Below, in pieces: positions 1 through 8,034 of a DNA stretch of 23,712 bases (positions are counted from its first letter, which is position 1; each line of letters opens with the position of its first letter). The DNA is taken from contig WFQT01000306.1 in assembly GCA_015486895.1 (NCBI GenBank), positions 1 through 23,712 of the forward strand. The letters run 5' to 3'. This DNA is from Anaerolineae bacterium (GTDB lineage: Bacteria > Chloroflexota > Anaerolineae > JAADDB01). The notes under the pieces are model-generated. The model did no database searches and was not told the DNA's origin. It saw nothing but the letters and a program-made list of their open reading frames with translations. The translations under genes and the position numbers were made by a program.

Positions 1-34
1 ACCCAAATCTGTGAAACTCTGTGTTTTCCTGTGA
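1..34. repeat. Phased CTGTG repeat fragment (copy 1 of the dispersed family)
   Basis: Three CTGTG units occur at about 10-11 base spacing (ATCTGTGaaa, CTCTGTGttt, CCTGTGacc). The same unit and spacing recur at 16101-16180, 17202-17305 and 17353-17390. The copy may be cut by the window edge. Confidence 0.5.
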
Positions 35-367
35 CCAAAATAAAAACGCCAGAGCCCAGTAGTTTAATTTAGTAGAGCAGCAGCTCTCCAGGTAGTCTAA
101 CAGGCTGGCGGAGACAAACGAGCTCCCGATTTCAGGGAGCAACGTGTTAACTTAACCTACTGGTTTCTTCTCAATAAGCCGGGAAGATGCTGGTTGCAGT
201 CACTGATAGCCCCCCGAGAGGATGCTTCGCACGAATCGGTGGTGCAATTCGTGCAACAGGTGGTTTGTAATTTACAGGACAGATACATTTAGCGCCTGAA
301 AAGGAAAACCCGAAGGCAAGCTGCAGCCCTGTAAGGACAACACTAAACGCTACATGGGGAACGCAAA
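1..367. other. Non-coding leader upstream of the chemosensory operon
   Basis: No convincing gene lies here. The first 34 bases carry three spaced CTGTG units of the dispersed repeat family seen elsewhere in the window. Two simple hairpins are visible: GCTCCC/GGGAGC (122-127 with 135-140, 7-nt loop), and GCACGAAT/ATTCGTGC (229-236 with 247-254, 10-nt loop). Neither is followed by a T-run, so neither is a classical terminator on the plus strand. I could not find a confident -35/-10 pair for the operon, although its transcript most likely starts in this stretch. Confidence 0.6.
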
Positions 368-901
368 ATGAATGATCTCGAAACCTTGTTGCAAAAAGCA
401 GCCGCAGAAAGGGCCGAACAGATTCAAAAGGAGAACTTCTCCGGCGACAACGAAGTTCCTCTCGATTCCTATTTGACTTTCCGTCTGCAAAACATCCCCT
501 TTGCCATCCCATTAGGAGATGTACGCCGCGTCATCCATTTTCAGAAAACCACACCGGTACCAGGCGACAACCCGTATTTTGCCGGGGTCATCAACTGGCA
601 AGGGCGGCTCCTCACCATCGTAGACATCCGGCCATTCTTCTCCCTGCCCGCTGCCACCTTAGCCGAGAAAAACACAGCCATCATCACTGACGTCCAAGGA
701 TTAGAGGCCGGCGTGCTATGTGACGCTGTTCTCAATATCAAGAAACTACCGGCATCACAGCTATTCCCCCCACCTTCATCCTTACCCGAGAAACAACGTC
801 AGGCTATCAGCGGTCTATATCCCTTATCGCCTACAGACCTCCTGGTCATTGTCAACTCATCCTACCTCTTTCAATCCATTGCCGGAGAACCTCATGGCTG
901 A
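368..901 (+). CDS. cheW: CheW-family coupling protein
   Basis: A 177-residue scaffold protein that links chemoreceptors to the CheA kinase in the cytoplasmic signalling array. The CheW domain begins near residue 33 (DSYLTFRLQNIPFAIPL). The diagnostic core is at 73-87 (GVINWQGRLLTIVDI), matching the CheW pattern G-x-[IV]-N-x-[RQ]-G-x-[IVL]-[IVL]-x-[IV]-[IVL]-D. A roughly 30-residue charged, probably helical extension precedes the domain and is not typical of minimal CheW (about 150-160 aa). The ATG has a GGGGA Shine-Dalgarno element at 356-360, 7 nt away. It is the first gene of a chain running to 7553, and its last 8 bases overlap the start of the next gene, suggesting translational coupling. 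The family call is secure; the specific receptor and kinase partners are inferred from position. Confidence 0.93.
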   Translation: MNDLETLLQKAAAERAEQIQKENFSGDNEVPLDSYLTFRLQNIPFAIPLGDVRRVIHFQKTTPVPGDNPYFAGVINWQGRLLTIVDIRPFFSLPAATLAEKNTAIITDVQGLEAGVLCDAVLNIKKLPASQLFPPPSSLPEKQRQAISGLYPLSPTDLLVIVNSSYLFQSIAGEPHG

Positions 902-1271
902 GTTACCTGCCTTTCTACTGATCCAATGCAACGATCAAAAGCTGGCCATTCCAGCATGGGAAGTCAATCGCATCATGGAAGTGGAAGAGGCCTTGCCACT
1001 AAAAGATGTCGGCTATGATGTACGTTCCTTTTGCGCCTTACTACAGTTCAACGATAGCGAAACCTACCAAGCCTTGATGCCTACCCGGCAACAGAACAGC
1101 ATCTGGCTGGTCACCTCCGTCCGCGGTATTATCTCTTATCCTTTGGCGGATTTGTACCCAGTTCCACCTATCATGCAGTTAGCAGCTAAACAGATGGGAC
1201 TCAGTGGCTGGCTAATCACCGGCGAAGAAATTATCCCGGTGCTCCACCTGAGCCGGCTGCCTCGGCAGTGA
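894..1271 (+). CDS. Short, divergent CheW-like protein
   Basis: A 125-residue protein whose beginning (AFLLIQCNDQKLAIP, about residues 6-20) and end (LSGWLITGEEIIPVLHLSRL) look like the first and last strands of a CheW domain. The central N-x-[RQ]-G-x-[IVL]-x-[PT]-[IV]-[IVL]-D segment of ordinary CheW is absent. Instead there is WLVTSVRGIISYPLADL at about 71-87. The ATG at 894 was chosen because it has GGAGA just upstream and overlaps the preceding stop by 8 nt. An in-frame upstream extension to 720 lies over the previous gene and has no CheW character. It may be a second coupling protein or an array-modifying CheW paralogue. The family call is moderately sure and the function is inferred from context. 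Confidence 0.75.
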   Translation: MAELPAFLLIQCNDQKLAIPAWEVNRIMEVEEALPLKDVGYDVRSFCALLQFNDSETYQALMPTRQQNSIWLVTSVRGIISYPLADLYPVPPIMQLAAKQMGLSGWLITGEEIIPVLHLSRLPRQ

Positions 1272-1307
1272 GCACTTCCAAGCAATAAAGGAGGTTCACA
1301 ACAGACT

Positions 1308-2675
1308 ATGAAGCGACTTTTCAAACCAAAGCTACAAAAAGGAAGCTATACGTGGTTAATCTACTGGCTCAGCATAGTGCAAGGCATCGCATTTCTAATC
1401 ACGACACCCATTATTTACAACTGGTGGCAATATGCCCGGCGATCATCGGGCTTGTCCTCAATACTGGTAATATTACTGGGTAGTGGGCTAAGTTTTCTCG
1501 TTGCTCGGCAAGCAGTACGGTGGCAAGGAGCCGGGGCGTGGCTTATTTCACTTATCAGTGTTGCCACTATCACCATCGTCAACATCGTCTGGGGTACAGG
1601 TATTCCTTTTTACTTCTACCTCATCTGGACTATCCTGACCAGCTCCATTCTCCTTAACTACGAGGGTGCTTTCATCTTTAGCACCTTAGCACTCCTAAGC
1701 TACTTATTAACCATTTTCGGTGAACAGCAATATTGGCTCCCCCTCAGCCCCCTTCCAGTGACCGGCCTGCTCCTGGGCCGCGCCCTCATTACCATACTAT
1801 TGGCGAGCATCAGCGGAGCCTTCATCTGGCTAAGCTTGCAAGTCGTTAATCGACTGCGACGAGAAAACCGCCTTATCTTTCTTACTCTGGGCAACAAAAT
1901 TCAGAAAGAATCCAACCAACTCAGCATTCACCTGAACAGCCAAGCAGCAGCACTCCAGCAAATTAGTGCTGCCGCCGAAGAACTTTTGCGGGAAACGCAT
2001 CGTATCAACGAACGTGCCAATGAAACGGCTACCGCCAACCAAATTCTGCTACAACATTTAGAAAAAGAGATGCAGAGCTTAAGGGACACCGATCAGACTT
2101 TAAGGCTCTTGGGACAAGAACTTCATAATACTAACCAAACCATCATCCAGATGCAGGACAAGGGAGAAGTACTCGGCGAAACGGCTACCAATTCCCAACA
2201 ATTCGCAAGGGAAATACGGCTAATCTCCCTCAATGCTGCCTTAGAGACGGTCAACAATCGAAATGGAGAGGGCAAGCGGCTGCAAGTAATTGTCGCGGAG
2301 ATTAAACAACTAGCCCAACGCGCCCAGGAGGTAGCACAGCATTCCGGGAAGATCGCCGAGGACTTTCAAACGACCATTGGTGACTTCGTGGTAACCGCCG
2401 AAGTCAATGAGCGGAAGGTTGCTAAGTACATCCAGCAGGTAGAACAGCAACAGCAAACTTTGCAGGCTCTGCAAGAACAAGCCCAAGCGACCAAAAAACT
2501 AATGGAAGAGATCAAAGAAGCCATCATCCAGCAAGACAGCGCCACCCACCAACTCTCCAACGGCATCAGTGACATCGCCGGGCATGCCAACAACTACTAC
2601 CAACTGCAGAAGAATATCCAAATATTAGCCGACGAACTAAAAGAGAGAGCAAAAGAAGCATCCTCCAAGAGGTAA
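1308..2675 (+). CDS. Membrane methyl-accepting chemotaxis protein, multi-TM, no HAMP
   Basis: A 455-residue chemoreceptor. Residues 15-180 form about six hydrophobic segments (roughly 15-37, 50-66, 76-95, 100-117, 121-137, 151-180) with only short loops, so there is no periplasmic sensor domain. Sensing probably occurs within the membrane part. No HAMP domain is evident. Residues 181-455 form two coiled-coil arms of about equal length around a hairpin tip near 303-331. The core LNAALE (308-313) and the EIKQLAQRA stretch match the MCP signalling domain. The usual A-A-R-A-G-E-x-G-x-G-F-A-V-V-A is replaced by T-V-N-N-R-N-G-E-G-K-R-L-Q-V. An AAAGGAGG ribosome site lies about 13 nt before the ATG, a slightly long spacing. 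The cheA start follows 3 nt after its stop. The MCP call is strong; the ligand is unknown. Confidence 0.88.
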   Translation: MKRLFKPKLQKGSYTWLIYWLSIVQGIAFLITTPIIYNWWQYARRSSGLSSILVILLGSGLSFLVARQAVRWQGAGAWLISLISVATITIVNIVWGTGIPFYFYLIWTILTSSILLNYEGAFIFSTLALLSYLLTIFGEQQYWLPLSPLPVTGLLLGRALITILLASISGAFIWLSLQVVNRLRRENRLIFLTLGNKIQKESNQLSIHLNSQAAALQQISAAAEELLRETHRINERANETATANQILLQHLEKEMQSLRDTDQTLRLLGQELHNTNQTIIQMQDKGEVLGETATNSQQFAREIRLISLNAALETVNNRNGEGKRLQVIVAEIKQLAQRAQEVAQHSGKIAEDFQTTIGDFVVTAEVNERKVAKYIQQVEQQQQTLQALQEQAQATKKLMEEIKEAIIQQDSATHQLSNGISDIAGHANNYYQLQKNIQILADELKERAKEASSKR

Positions 2676-2678
2676 CCC

Positions 2679-4898
2679 ATGGGTGAATTCGACTTTGACC
2701 CCTCTGCCTTAGAAGCAGAATTCAAAGCAGAAGTCAATGAACACATTCAAACTATTGAGAAGGCGCTGTTAGAAGCCAGCGAGGCCGGAAACTTAGATGC
2801 CAACCACATTCACGTGGTCTTCCGCGCCGCCCATACTATCAAAGGCTCAGCTCGCATGATGGACAACATCACCATCAGCGAAGTGGGGCACAAGATGGAA
2901 GACCTGCTGGGGCAGGTCCGCGCCGGCAAACGTCCTCTTGATGCAGACATGATCAACTTGCTTTTACGAGGTTGCGACATCCTAAGGCAGCTCCTCGCTG
3001 ACCAGGAAGCGATCCCCTCTGGCAATGTGCAGGCGCTCATCCAGGAAATGGAACAAATGCGTGACAGCGGCGGCAGGCAGGCGATAGCCATGCCCTCCAT
3101 ACCGGCTGTAACCATGCCAACACCACCAACGGCGGAACCCAATGGACCTTCTGCCCAACCCAATTCCCTTCCGGCAAAGCCGGCCAGCCCTCCGGTCGAT
3201 GCCACAAATATCACTCATGCCCCAACGCAACTACAATTAGACAACGCAGTTCGTATTTCCACTCACACCTTAGCGACAATCATTGAACAAAGCAACGATC
3301 TCCTTATCGAGTTCAAGGCACTGCATAGTGAGTTTACTCGCATTGCCTCCCATTTTGCCAACATTGCAACGTCTGATCACGGAGATGCTGGGACAAAAGC
3401 AATTCACGCCGGCGAGCAAACAAAGGCTAAGACAAATACACACCAACTCGAACAACGATTTCACCGCATCGATCAGAAATTCAACTCTTTACATAAAGTG
3501 CTACTCAAACAGAACCTGCTGCCCCTTTCCACACTAACCCTGGGCATCCAGCATAACATCTACAGTTTAGCGCAAGAACTTCACAAGCAAGTTGCCTTCA
3601 CAGTGGAAGGCGAAGGCACTCGCATCGATTGGCAACTGATGCAAACATTCTGGGACATCACTTTGCACTTGGCTCGCAACAGCATTGACCATGGCATCGA
3701 GCCACCGGAAGAACGAATCGCCAACGGAAAGCCAGCGACAGGACAGATCAAAATGAGCATCTGGCTGCAAGGAGACCAAGTAGCGGTGACGTTCAGTGAT
3801 GACGGCCGGGGGATTGACCTCGAAAAAGTCAAAGCAAAGGCCGTGCAGCTAAAACTCATCAGTGAGCAACAAGCAAAAACAATAGGCCAAGAAGAAACGC
3901 TGCAACTGCTCTTCCAGCCCGGATTCAGCACAGCACCACTCATTACTGACGTGAGTGGCCGGGGCGTCGGCCTGGACGTTGTCCGCGACTTGGTGTGGAA
4001 GCTCAACGGCAATCTGAGTATCACTACCGAACCGGGACAGGGCACGCAAATTCACCTTCTTTTCCCCATGACCTTAGCAACCACCCAAGCTGTCCTGTTT
4101 CGGATTGGCAATGTAGTCCACGCTTTACCGGACAGTACCGTGGAAGGCATCATTGACCTGATGCAGGCAACCATTTACCACAATATCCAGGAAGAACAAG
4201 TCATCAACTGGGGAGATCACATCATTCCTTTACGCAACCTGGCCCAAATTCTGTACCCCAGACAGCAGCACTATCGACAGGCCCCCCTGGAAGCTTTAGT
4301 AGTTCAACAAGAAGGCAAGAGAATTGCTTTTGCCGTGGATGTTATCACCGACATACGAAGGCTCATCGTCAAGCCATTGCCATCCATTATGAACGCTTTG
4401 CCTTGGAGTAACGCTTACGTTCTTAATGAACAAGGCAACATCATCTTCCTGCTCAACAGTACTTATCTGCTAGCACAGAGCAGACCAACAATAGACATTT
4501 CCTCCGTAGGGGCGGAAAAGGAAGAAGCCCCTCGCACTATTCTGGTAGTAGATGACTCCCGGACAACGCGAGAGATTGAGCACACCATGCTGGTAGCCTC
4601 CGGCTACCGAGTCATAACCGCAGCAGATGGTCAGGAAGCGTGGAAAGCTCTACAAGACCACCCTGAAATCAAACTCATCGTGACAGATATAGAAATGCCA
4701 AAGATGGATGGCTTTACACTGACAAAAAAGATCCGAGCTACAAAACAGTGGACCAACCTACCAGTCATTATTGTCACTGCCTTGGACAAGCCGGCAGAGC
4801 GACAACATGGCCTACAAGTCGGTGCTCAAGCATACATCACAAAACAAGGATTCCAGAAAGGCAATCTCTTACAAACGATCCGACGTCTTATTAGCTAA
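2679..4898 (+). CDS. cheA: CheA-type histidine kinase with C-terminal receiver (CheA-REC hybrid)
   Basis: A 739-residue cytoplasmic kinase that would phosphorylate itself in response to the MCP/CheW array. Domains: P1 Hpt (1-125) with phospho-acceptor His52 in AAHTIKGSARMM; a Pro/Ala-rich linker (about 138-185) with no recognisable P2; a divergent helical dimerisation region (about 187-300); HATPase (about 300-465) with N-box LARNSIDHGIE (N334, H338), G1 DDGRGID (375-380), F-box FQPGFST and G2 VSGRGVGLDVV; a CheW-like P5 (about 466-603); and a receiver (619-739) with D625/D626, phosphorylatable D670, T700 and K722. All catalytic residues expected for an active kinase and receiver are present. 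The receiver resembles FrzE/ChpA-type hybrids and may serve as phosphate sink or output. It starts 3 nt after the MCP stop. The segment before the N-box (LLPLSTLTLGIQHNIYSLAQEL) departs from the usual CheA consensus. Confidence 0.93.
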   Translation: MGEFDFDPSALEAEFKAEVNEHIQTIEKALLEASEAGNLDANHIHVVFRAAHTIKGSARMMDNITISEVGHKMEDLLGQVRAGKRPLDADMINLLLRGCDILRQLLADQEAIPSGNVQALIQEMEQMRDSGGRQAIAMPSIPAVTMPTPPTAEPNGPSAQPNSLPAKPASPPVDATNITHAPTQLQLDNAVRISTHTLATIIEQSNDLLIEFKALHSEFTRIASHFANIATSDHGDAGTKAIHAGEQTKAKTNTHQLEQRFHRIDQKFNSLHKVLLKQNLLPLSTLTLGIQHNIYSLAQELHKQVAFTVEGEGTRIDWQLMQTFWDITLHLARNSIDHGIEPPEERIANGKPATGQIKMSIWLQGDQVAVTFSDDGRGIDLEKVKAKAVQLKLISEQQAKTIGQEETLQLLFQPGFSTAPLITDVSGRGVGLDVVRDLVWKLNGNLSITTEPGQGTQIHLLFPMTLATTQAVLFRIGNVVHALPDSTVEGIIDLMQATIYHNIQEEQVINWGDHIIPLRNLAQILYPRQQHYRQAPLEALVVQQEGKRIAFAVDVITDIRRLIVKPLPSIMNALPWSNAYVLNEQGNIIFLLNSTYLLAQSRPTIDISSVGAEKEEAPRTILVVDDSRTTREIEHTMLVASGYRVITAADGQEAWKALQDHPEIKLIVTDIEMPKMDGFTLTKKIRATKQWTNLPVIIVTALDKPAERQHGLQVGAQAYITKQGFQKGNLLQTIRRLIS

Positions 4899-4964
4899 GA
4901 GAGGCATCATCTCCAACAATCATCCCCCTAATCATCGACAATCCCGCCGGAAGGAGCAAGGGAG

Positions 4965-6512
4965 ATGGAAGAATGCAAAGATAAAAAGATACTAATTGTT
5001 GACGACAGCGCCACAGTGCGCCTTTACCTGACACAAACCATGGAACAATGGGGAAACCATGTTCTCAGTGCTCAAGACGGAACAAGCGCTGTGCAAGCAT
5101 GGAAATCGAATCGCCCCTTAGACCTCATTCTCTTAGACATCTTTCTCCCCGACACGACAGGAATTGATGTCCTCAAGACCATTAGGGCCGAGGACAATCA
5201 AACAGCGATCGTTATGATCACAGCCCATGGAAACGTTGACTCTGCCATTGAAGCAGTACGCCTGGGAGCGGACGGCTATATCGAGAAAGCAGCCATCAAC
5301 TCACCAGAAGCTCAGCAAGAATTCGTCCACAAGCTTAGTCGGGCAATAGAAATCCGGGCTATAGTTCTGGAGCGGAAACAGTTGGAAGCAGCAATCCGCC
5401 GGCAGAACAGCGAATTGCGCCAGATGAACGACGACCTGTTAGCTGCCCGCCAAAGTCTATTAAGCGAGAAAAATCGCCTGCGAGACATCCTGTTCAGCCT
5501 TTCAGAAGCAGTCATCGTCGTTGACACCAGAGAAAAAATCGTATTGATGAATAGAGAAGCAGAAACCCATCTCGACATAAAGGAACGTAACGCTGTCAAT
5601 CAACCACTATCCCAGTACGAGATCAACCCTGAACTCTTAGCTATGGTGAAACAAACACTGAGCCAGGGCAACAAAACGCGGCGGGAAATCACAGCACCGC
5701 GTCTCAGCTACGACTTACAAAGGGTCTTCTCATGCAGCACAGTCCCGCTTCGCGACCATACCGGCCAGACCAATGGCGCAGTAATTACCCTTAACGACAT
5801 TACTCAAGAAAAAGAATTGGCGCAAATGAAGCAAGATTTTTACAGCATGATTACTCACGATCTGCGCAACCCCCTCAGCAGCATCTTAGGCTTCGCCGAT
5901 CTGATCTATTCCGGTGACTTGGGTGATCTCAACGAGGAACAAAAGGAAGTTGTCGGGATTATCAAAAACAGCGGACAGAAATTACTGGAGCTGGTTAACG
6001 ATTTTCTCGACTACTCATCCATAGAAGCAGGCTTTTTAGATATTCACAAGGAAAGGGTCGACCTGCGGAACATCATCCAAAAAGTACCGAAAGAGATGGC
6101 ACCGTTAGCACAGGAAAAAGGGCACCACATAGAAGTGATACTCCCAGATGAAGCAGCAATCGCTTTCATTGACGTCAAACGTATAGAGCGAGTTCTCACG
6201 AATCTATACAGCAATGCCATCAAATACACACCGGACGGCGGGCATATCACCCTCCGCTTAGAGGAACGAACAGGAGAATATGTGATTAGCGTCCAAGACA
6301 GCGGCATTGGCATTTCCGGGGAAAGCCAATCTTTCCTCTTCCAACGTTACCGGCGGGTCAAGAGTGATAAAACGCGACACATCCTCGGCACCGGCTTAGG
6401 GCTGCTCATTTCCAAAGAGATCGTCGAAGCACACGGTGGGCGTATTGGGGTGGAAAGCAAACCCGAGCAAGGAAGTACATTCTTCTTCACCATTCCCAAA
6501 ATGGAAGATTGA
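4965..6512 (+). CDS. Receiver-PAS-histidine kinase hybrid
   Basis: A 515-residue soluble protein with no membrane segments. The N-terminal receiver (about 7-125) has the acidic pair D13/D14, phospho-acceptor D58 (LILLDIFLPD), T86 and K108. A coiled coil follows (about 130-172), then a PAS-like domain (about 172-283) ending in ITLNDITQEKEL. The HisKA domain has His298 in MITHDLRNPLSS. The HATPase has N-box N413/N417 (TNLYSNAIKYTPDGG), G1 D445-SGIGI and G2 GTGLGL (475-480). The ATG is preceded by AAGGAG with 8-nt spacing. It sits between cheA and cheB, where a cheY might be expected. CheA could phosphorylate its receiver and the protein could relay to a further response regulator. That link is inferred from position; the kinase call is secure. 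Confidence 0.92.
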   Translation: MEECKDKKILIVDDSATVRLYLTQTMEQWGNHVLSAQDGTSAVQAWKSNRPLDLILLDIFLPDTTGIDVLKTIRAEDNQTAIVMITAHGNVDSAIEAVRLGADGYIEKAAINSPEAQQEFVHKLSRAIEIRAIVLERKQLEAAIRRQNSELRQMNDDLLAARQSLLSEKNRLRDILFSLSEAVIVVDTREKIVLMNREAETHLDIKERNAVNQPLSQYEINPELLAMVKQTLSQGNKTRREITAPRLSYDLQRVFSCSTVPLRDHTGQTNGAVITLNDITQEKELAQMKQDFYSMITHDLRNPLSSILGFADLIYSGDLGDLNEEQKEVVGIIKNSGQKLLELVNDFLDYSSIEAGFLDIHKERVDLRNIIQKVPKEMAPLAQEKGHHIEVILPDEAAIAFIDVKRIERVLTNLYSNAIKYTPDGGHITLRLEERTGEYVISVQDSGIGISGESQSFLFQRYRRVKSDKTRHILGTGLGLLISKEIVEAHGGRIGVESKPEQGSTFFFTIPKMED

Positions 6513-6515
6513 GGT

Positions 6516-7553
6516 ATGACCACAGCAATCAGAGTGTTAATAGCCGATGACTCCGCCATTGCCCGGTTAATCTTACGGCAGGGGCTAAGCCAGACACCCG
6601 CGATTGGGGAAATTATTACCGCTAATGACGGACGAGAGGCAATCCAACTGGCCGTTCAGTACAAACCCGACATTGTGCTCATGGATGTCGAGATGCCAGA
6701 AATGGATGGTTACGAAGCAACACGATGGCTTATGAAGCATCATCCCCTTCCCATACTGGTCATCACCAACCTGGATGCCCAAGCCATCTCCTTACGCATG
6801 CTGGAAATCGGTGCCATAGATGTGCTAAATAAACCGCAATTGAACCGCCACGAACAGATGCAACAAATGATACGTCAGGTTCAAAGCATCGTTGCCCACT
6901 ACAGACAAACAGAGGCCCCAAATCTTCCTCCATCGCCGCAACAGCGACCACCAACCCTACACTTACCTTCAAATACATCTATTGTTGGCATTGCAGCTTC
7001 CACAGGTGGGCCCAGAACTATCAGCAAGCTCTTTCAACGCCTGATTCCGCCGCTTCCTTGGCCTATCGTGGTGACACAACACATCTCAGAAGGGTTCAGC
7101 AAAGGGTTGGCACAATGGCTTAACAACCAGACATCCATCCCGGTAGAACTCGCAAAAGACCATACCCGCTTACAAACCAATCACATTTATATTGCGCCGG
7201 ATAATCGGCACATGGAGGTGCATAGGGGACTTATCCACCTCCGAGTCGAAGCCCCAGAAGCAAACATTCGCCCCTCGGCCAATGTCCTATTTGCCTCCAT
7301 TGCCCACTCCTATGGTAGCCAAGCTATCGCCATCGTGCTCACAGGCATGGGAGAAGACGGAAAGGAAGGTGCCCGACTTATCCGCCAGCGAGGCGGCCTG
7401 GTCATTGCTCAGGAAGAGTCCGAATGCATCGTCTATGGCATGCCGAGGGCCATTGTGGAAGCGCAATTAGCCAATATGATTCTAACCACAGACGAAATCG
7501 CCTTTTTACTTAACCGAGCCTCATCCTTAAGCCAAGCTCAGCCGAGCTACTAA
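6516..7553 (+). CDS. cheB: Chemotaxis response regulator protein-glutamate methylesterase CheB
   Basis: A 345-residue cytoplasmic enzyme that removes methyl groups (and may deamidate Gln) on the MCP for adaptation. The receiver (1-125) has D11/D12, phospho-acceptor D57 (IVLMDVEMPEMDG), T84 and K106. A Pro-rich linker (about 132-152) follows. The methylesterase domain (154-335) carries the triad Ser162 (AASTGGP), His189 (VVTQHIS) and Asp281 (TGMGEDGKEG). Length and architecture are normal for CheB. The ATG follows the kinase stop after 3 nt (TGA ggt ATG), so it is probably translated from the same message. It is the last gene of the contiguous operon; cheR follows after a 481-nt spacer. Confidence is high. 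Confidence 0.95.
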   Translation: MTTAIRVLIADDSAIARLILRQGLSQTPAIGEIITANDGREAIQLAVQYKPDIVLMDVEMPEMDGYEATRWLMKHHPLPILVITNLDAQAISLRMLEIGAIDVLNKPQLNRHEQMQQMIRQVQSIVAHYRQTEAPNLPPSPQQRPPTLHLPSNTSIVGIAASTGGPRTISKLFQRLIPPLPWPIVVTQHISEGFSKGLAQWLNNQTSIPVELAKDHTRLQTNHIYIAPDNRHMEVHRGLIHLRVEAPEANIRPSANVLFASIAHSYGSQAIAIVLTGMGEDGKEGARLIRQRGGLVIAQEESECIVYGMPRAIVEAQLANMILTTDEIAFLLNRASSLSQAQPSY

Positions 7554-7622
7554 AAGTCACGGCAACGCCTGCAAAATCGCCCTACGCCAATTGACATTCA
7601 CCCTGCGCAGGCAAGTTTCATA

Positions 7623-7734
7623 CCGGATAAATCCGGGACTGAAGGCAGGCGCTGCACGGCGGGCGGTAGCCCGCTTAGAGAGCCAAATTTCACTCGGTGG
7701 TCAGGCGCCACCGTCGCACCGATCCCAACTCGGT
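7623..7734. other. Cluster of four consecutive stem-loops (possible structured RNA)
   Basis: Stems read directly: CCGGA/TCCGG (7623-7627 with 7632-7636, loop TAAA); GCGGGC/GCCCGC (7659-7664 with 7669-7674, loop GGTA); CGGTGG/CCACCG (7695-7700 with 7708-7713, 7-nt loop); ACCGA/TCGGT (7718-7722 with 7730-7734, 7-nt loop). All are perfect. I do not recognise a known riboswitch or ncRNA family, and the coding strand of any RNA is undetermined. It could simply be intergenic repeat debris. Confidence 0.35.
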
Positions 7735-7773
7735 TAGGTCACACCCCAAACAAATAATGGCAGCTCTCGATTT

Positions 7774-7795
7774 CCTCTCCCAAAATTGGGAGAGG
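7774..7795. repeat. Perfect short inverted repeat (CCTCTCCCA/TGGGAGAGG)
   Basis: Nine perfectly paired bases surround a 4-nt AAAT loop. No T-run follows on the plus strand. It may be a weak terminator/attenuator or a common intergenic palindrome. Confidence 0.5.
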
Positions 7796-8000
7796 ATAAG
7801 TCCGATTGACAATCCGCCCCTCTTTACCCCGAGCCATTCAAGAGATACAAAAGACATTCCTTATGACGGCTACGCTCACTTGAAGTATAACGATCCACGA
7901 TCATCATTAGTAGCGTTAGTACACAAATACCATGGCTGTCTCGCCACTATTATTTAAAATAAAGAAAGGGAAAGCGAGCGCATGCCATCGGCAATAGCGT

Positions 8001-8021
8001 CCTTTCCAGATCAGGGAAAGG
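8001..8021 (+). promoter_or_regulatory. Hairpin sequestering the cheR ribosome-binding site
   Basis: CCTTTCC (8001-8007) pairs perfectly with GGAAAGG (8015-8021) around a 7-nt loop. GGAAAGGA is the only Shine-Dalgarno-like tract before the cheR ATG (8035), ending 12 nt from it. The pairing would hide the site and could limit translation. The pairing is seen; the regulatory effect is inferred. Confidence 0.4.
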
Positions 8022-8034
8022 AAAAGCCAATACC

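Larger units (their letters stand above)
7554..8034. other. Spacer between cheB and cheR, rich in hairpins, no gene
   Basis: No protein-like reading frame was accepted. Between 7623 and 7734 there are four consecutive stem-loops, described as a separate entry. A 9-bp hairpin with arms CCTCTCCCA/TGGGAGAGG lies at 7774-7795. A 7-bp hairpin just before cheR covers its purine-rich ribosome site. There is no clear terminator with a T-tract, so cheR may still be read through from the upstream operon, or this may be a long cheR leader. Confidence 0.6.

Noticed and set aside
720..893. In-frame N-terminal extension of the short CheW-like gene
   Set aside because: It overlaps cheW in another frame, has no family similarity, and the ATG at 894 has its own ribosome site.
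7626..7645. Cobalamin-riboswitch-like string (AAATCCGGGACTG)
   Set aside because: It resembles part of the B12 element core by chance; no B12 box, no other conserved blocks, and the downstream gene is cheR.
7697..7957. 86-codon plus-strand reading frame in the cheB-cheR spacer
   Set aside because: It begins at GTG with no ribosome site, crosses the hairpin cluster, and its product has no recognisable feature.
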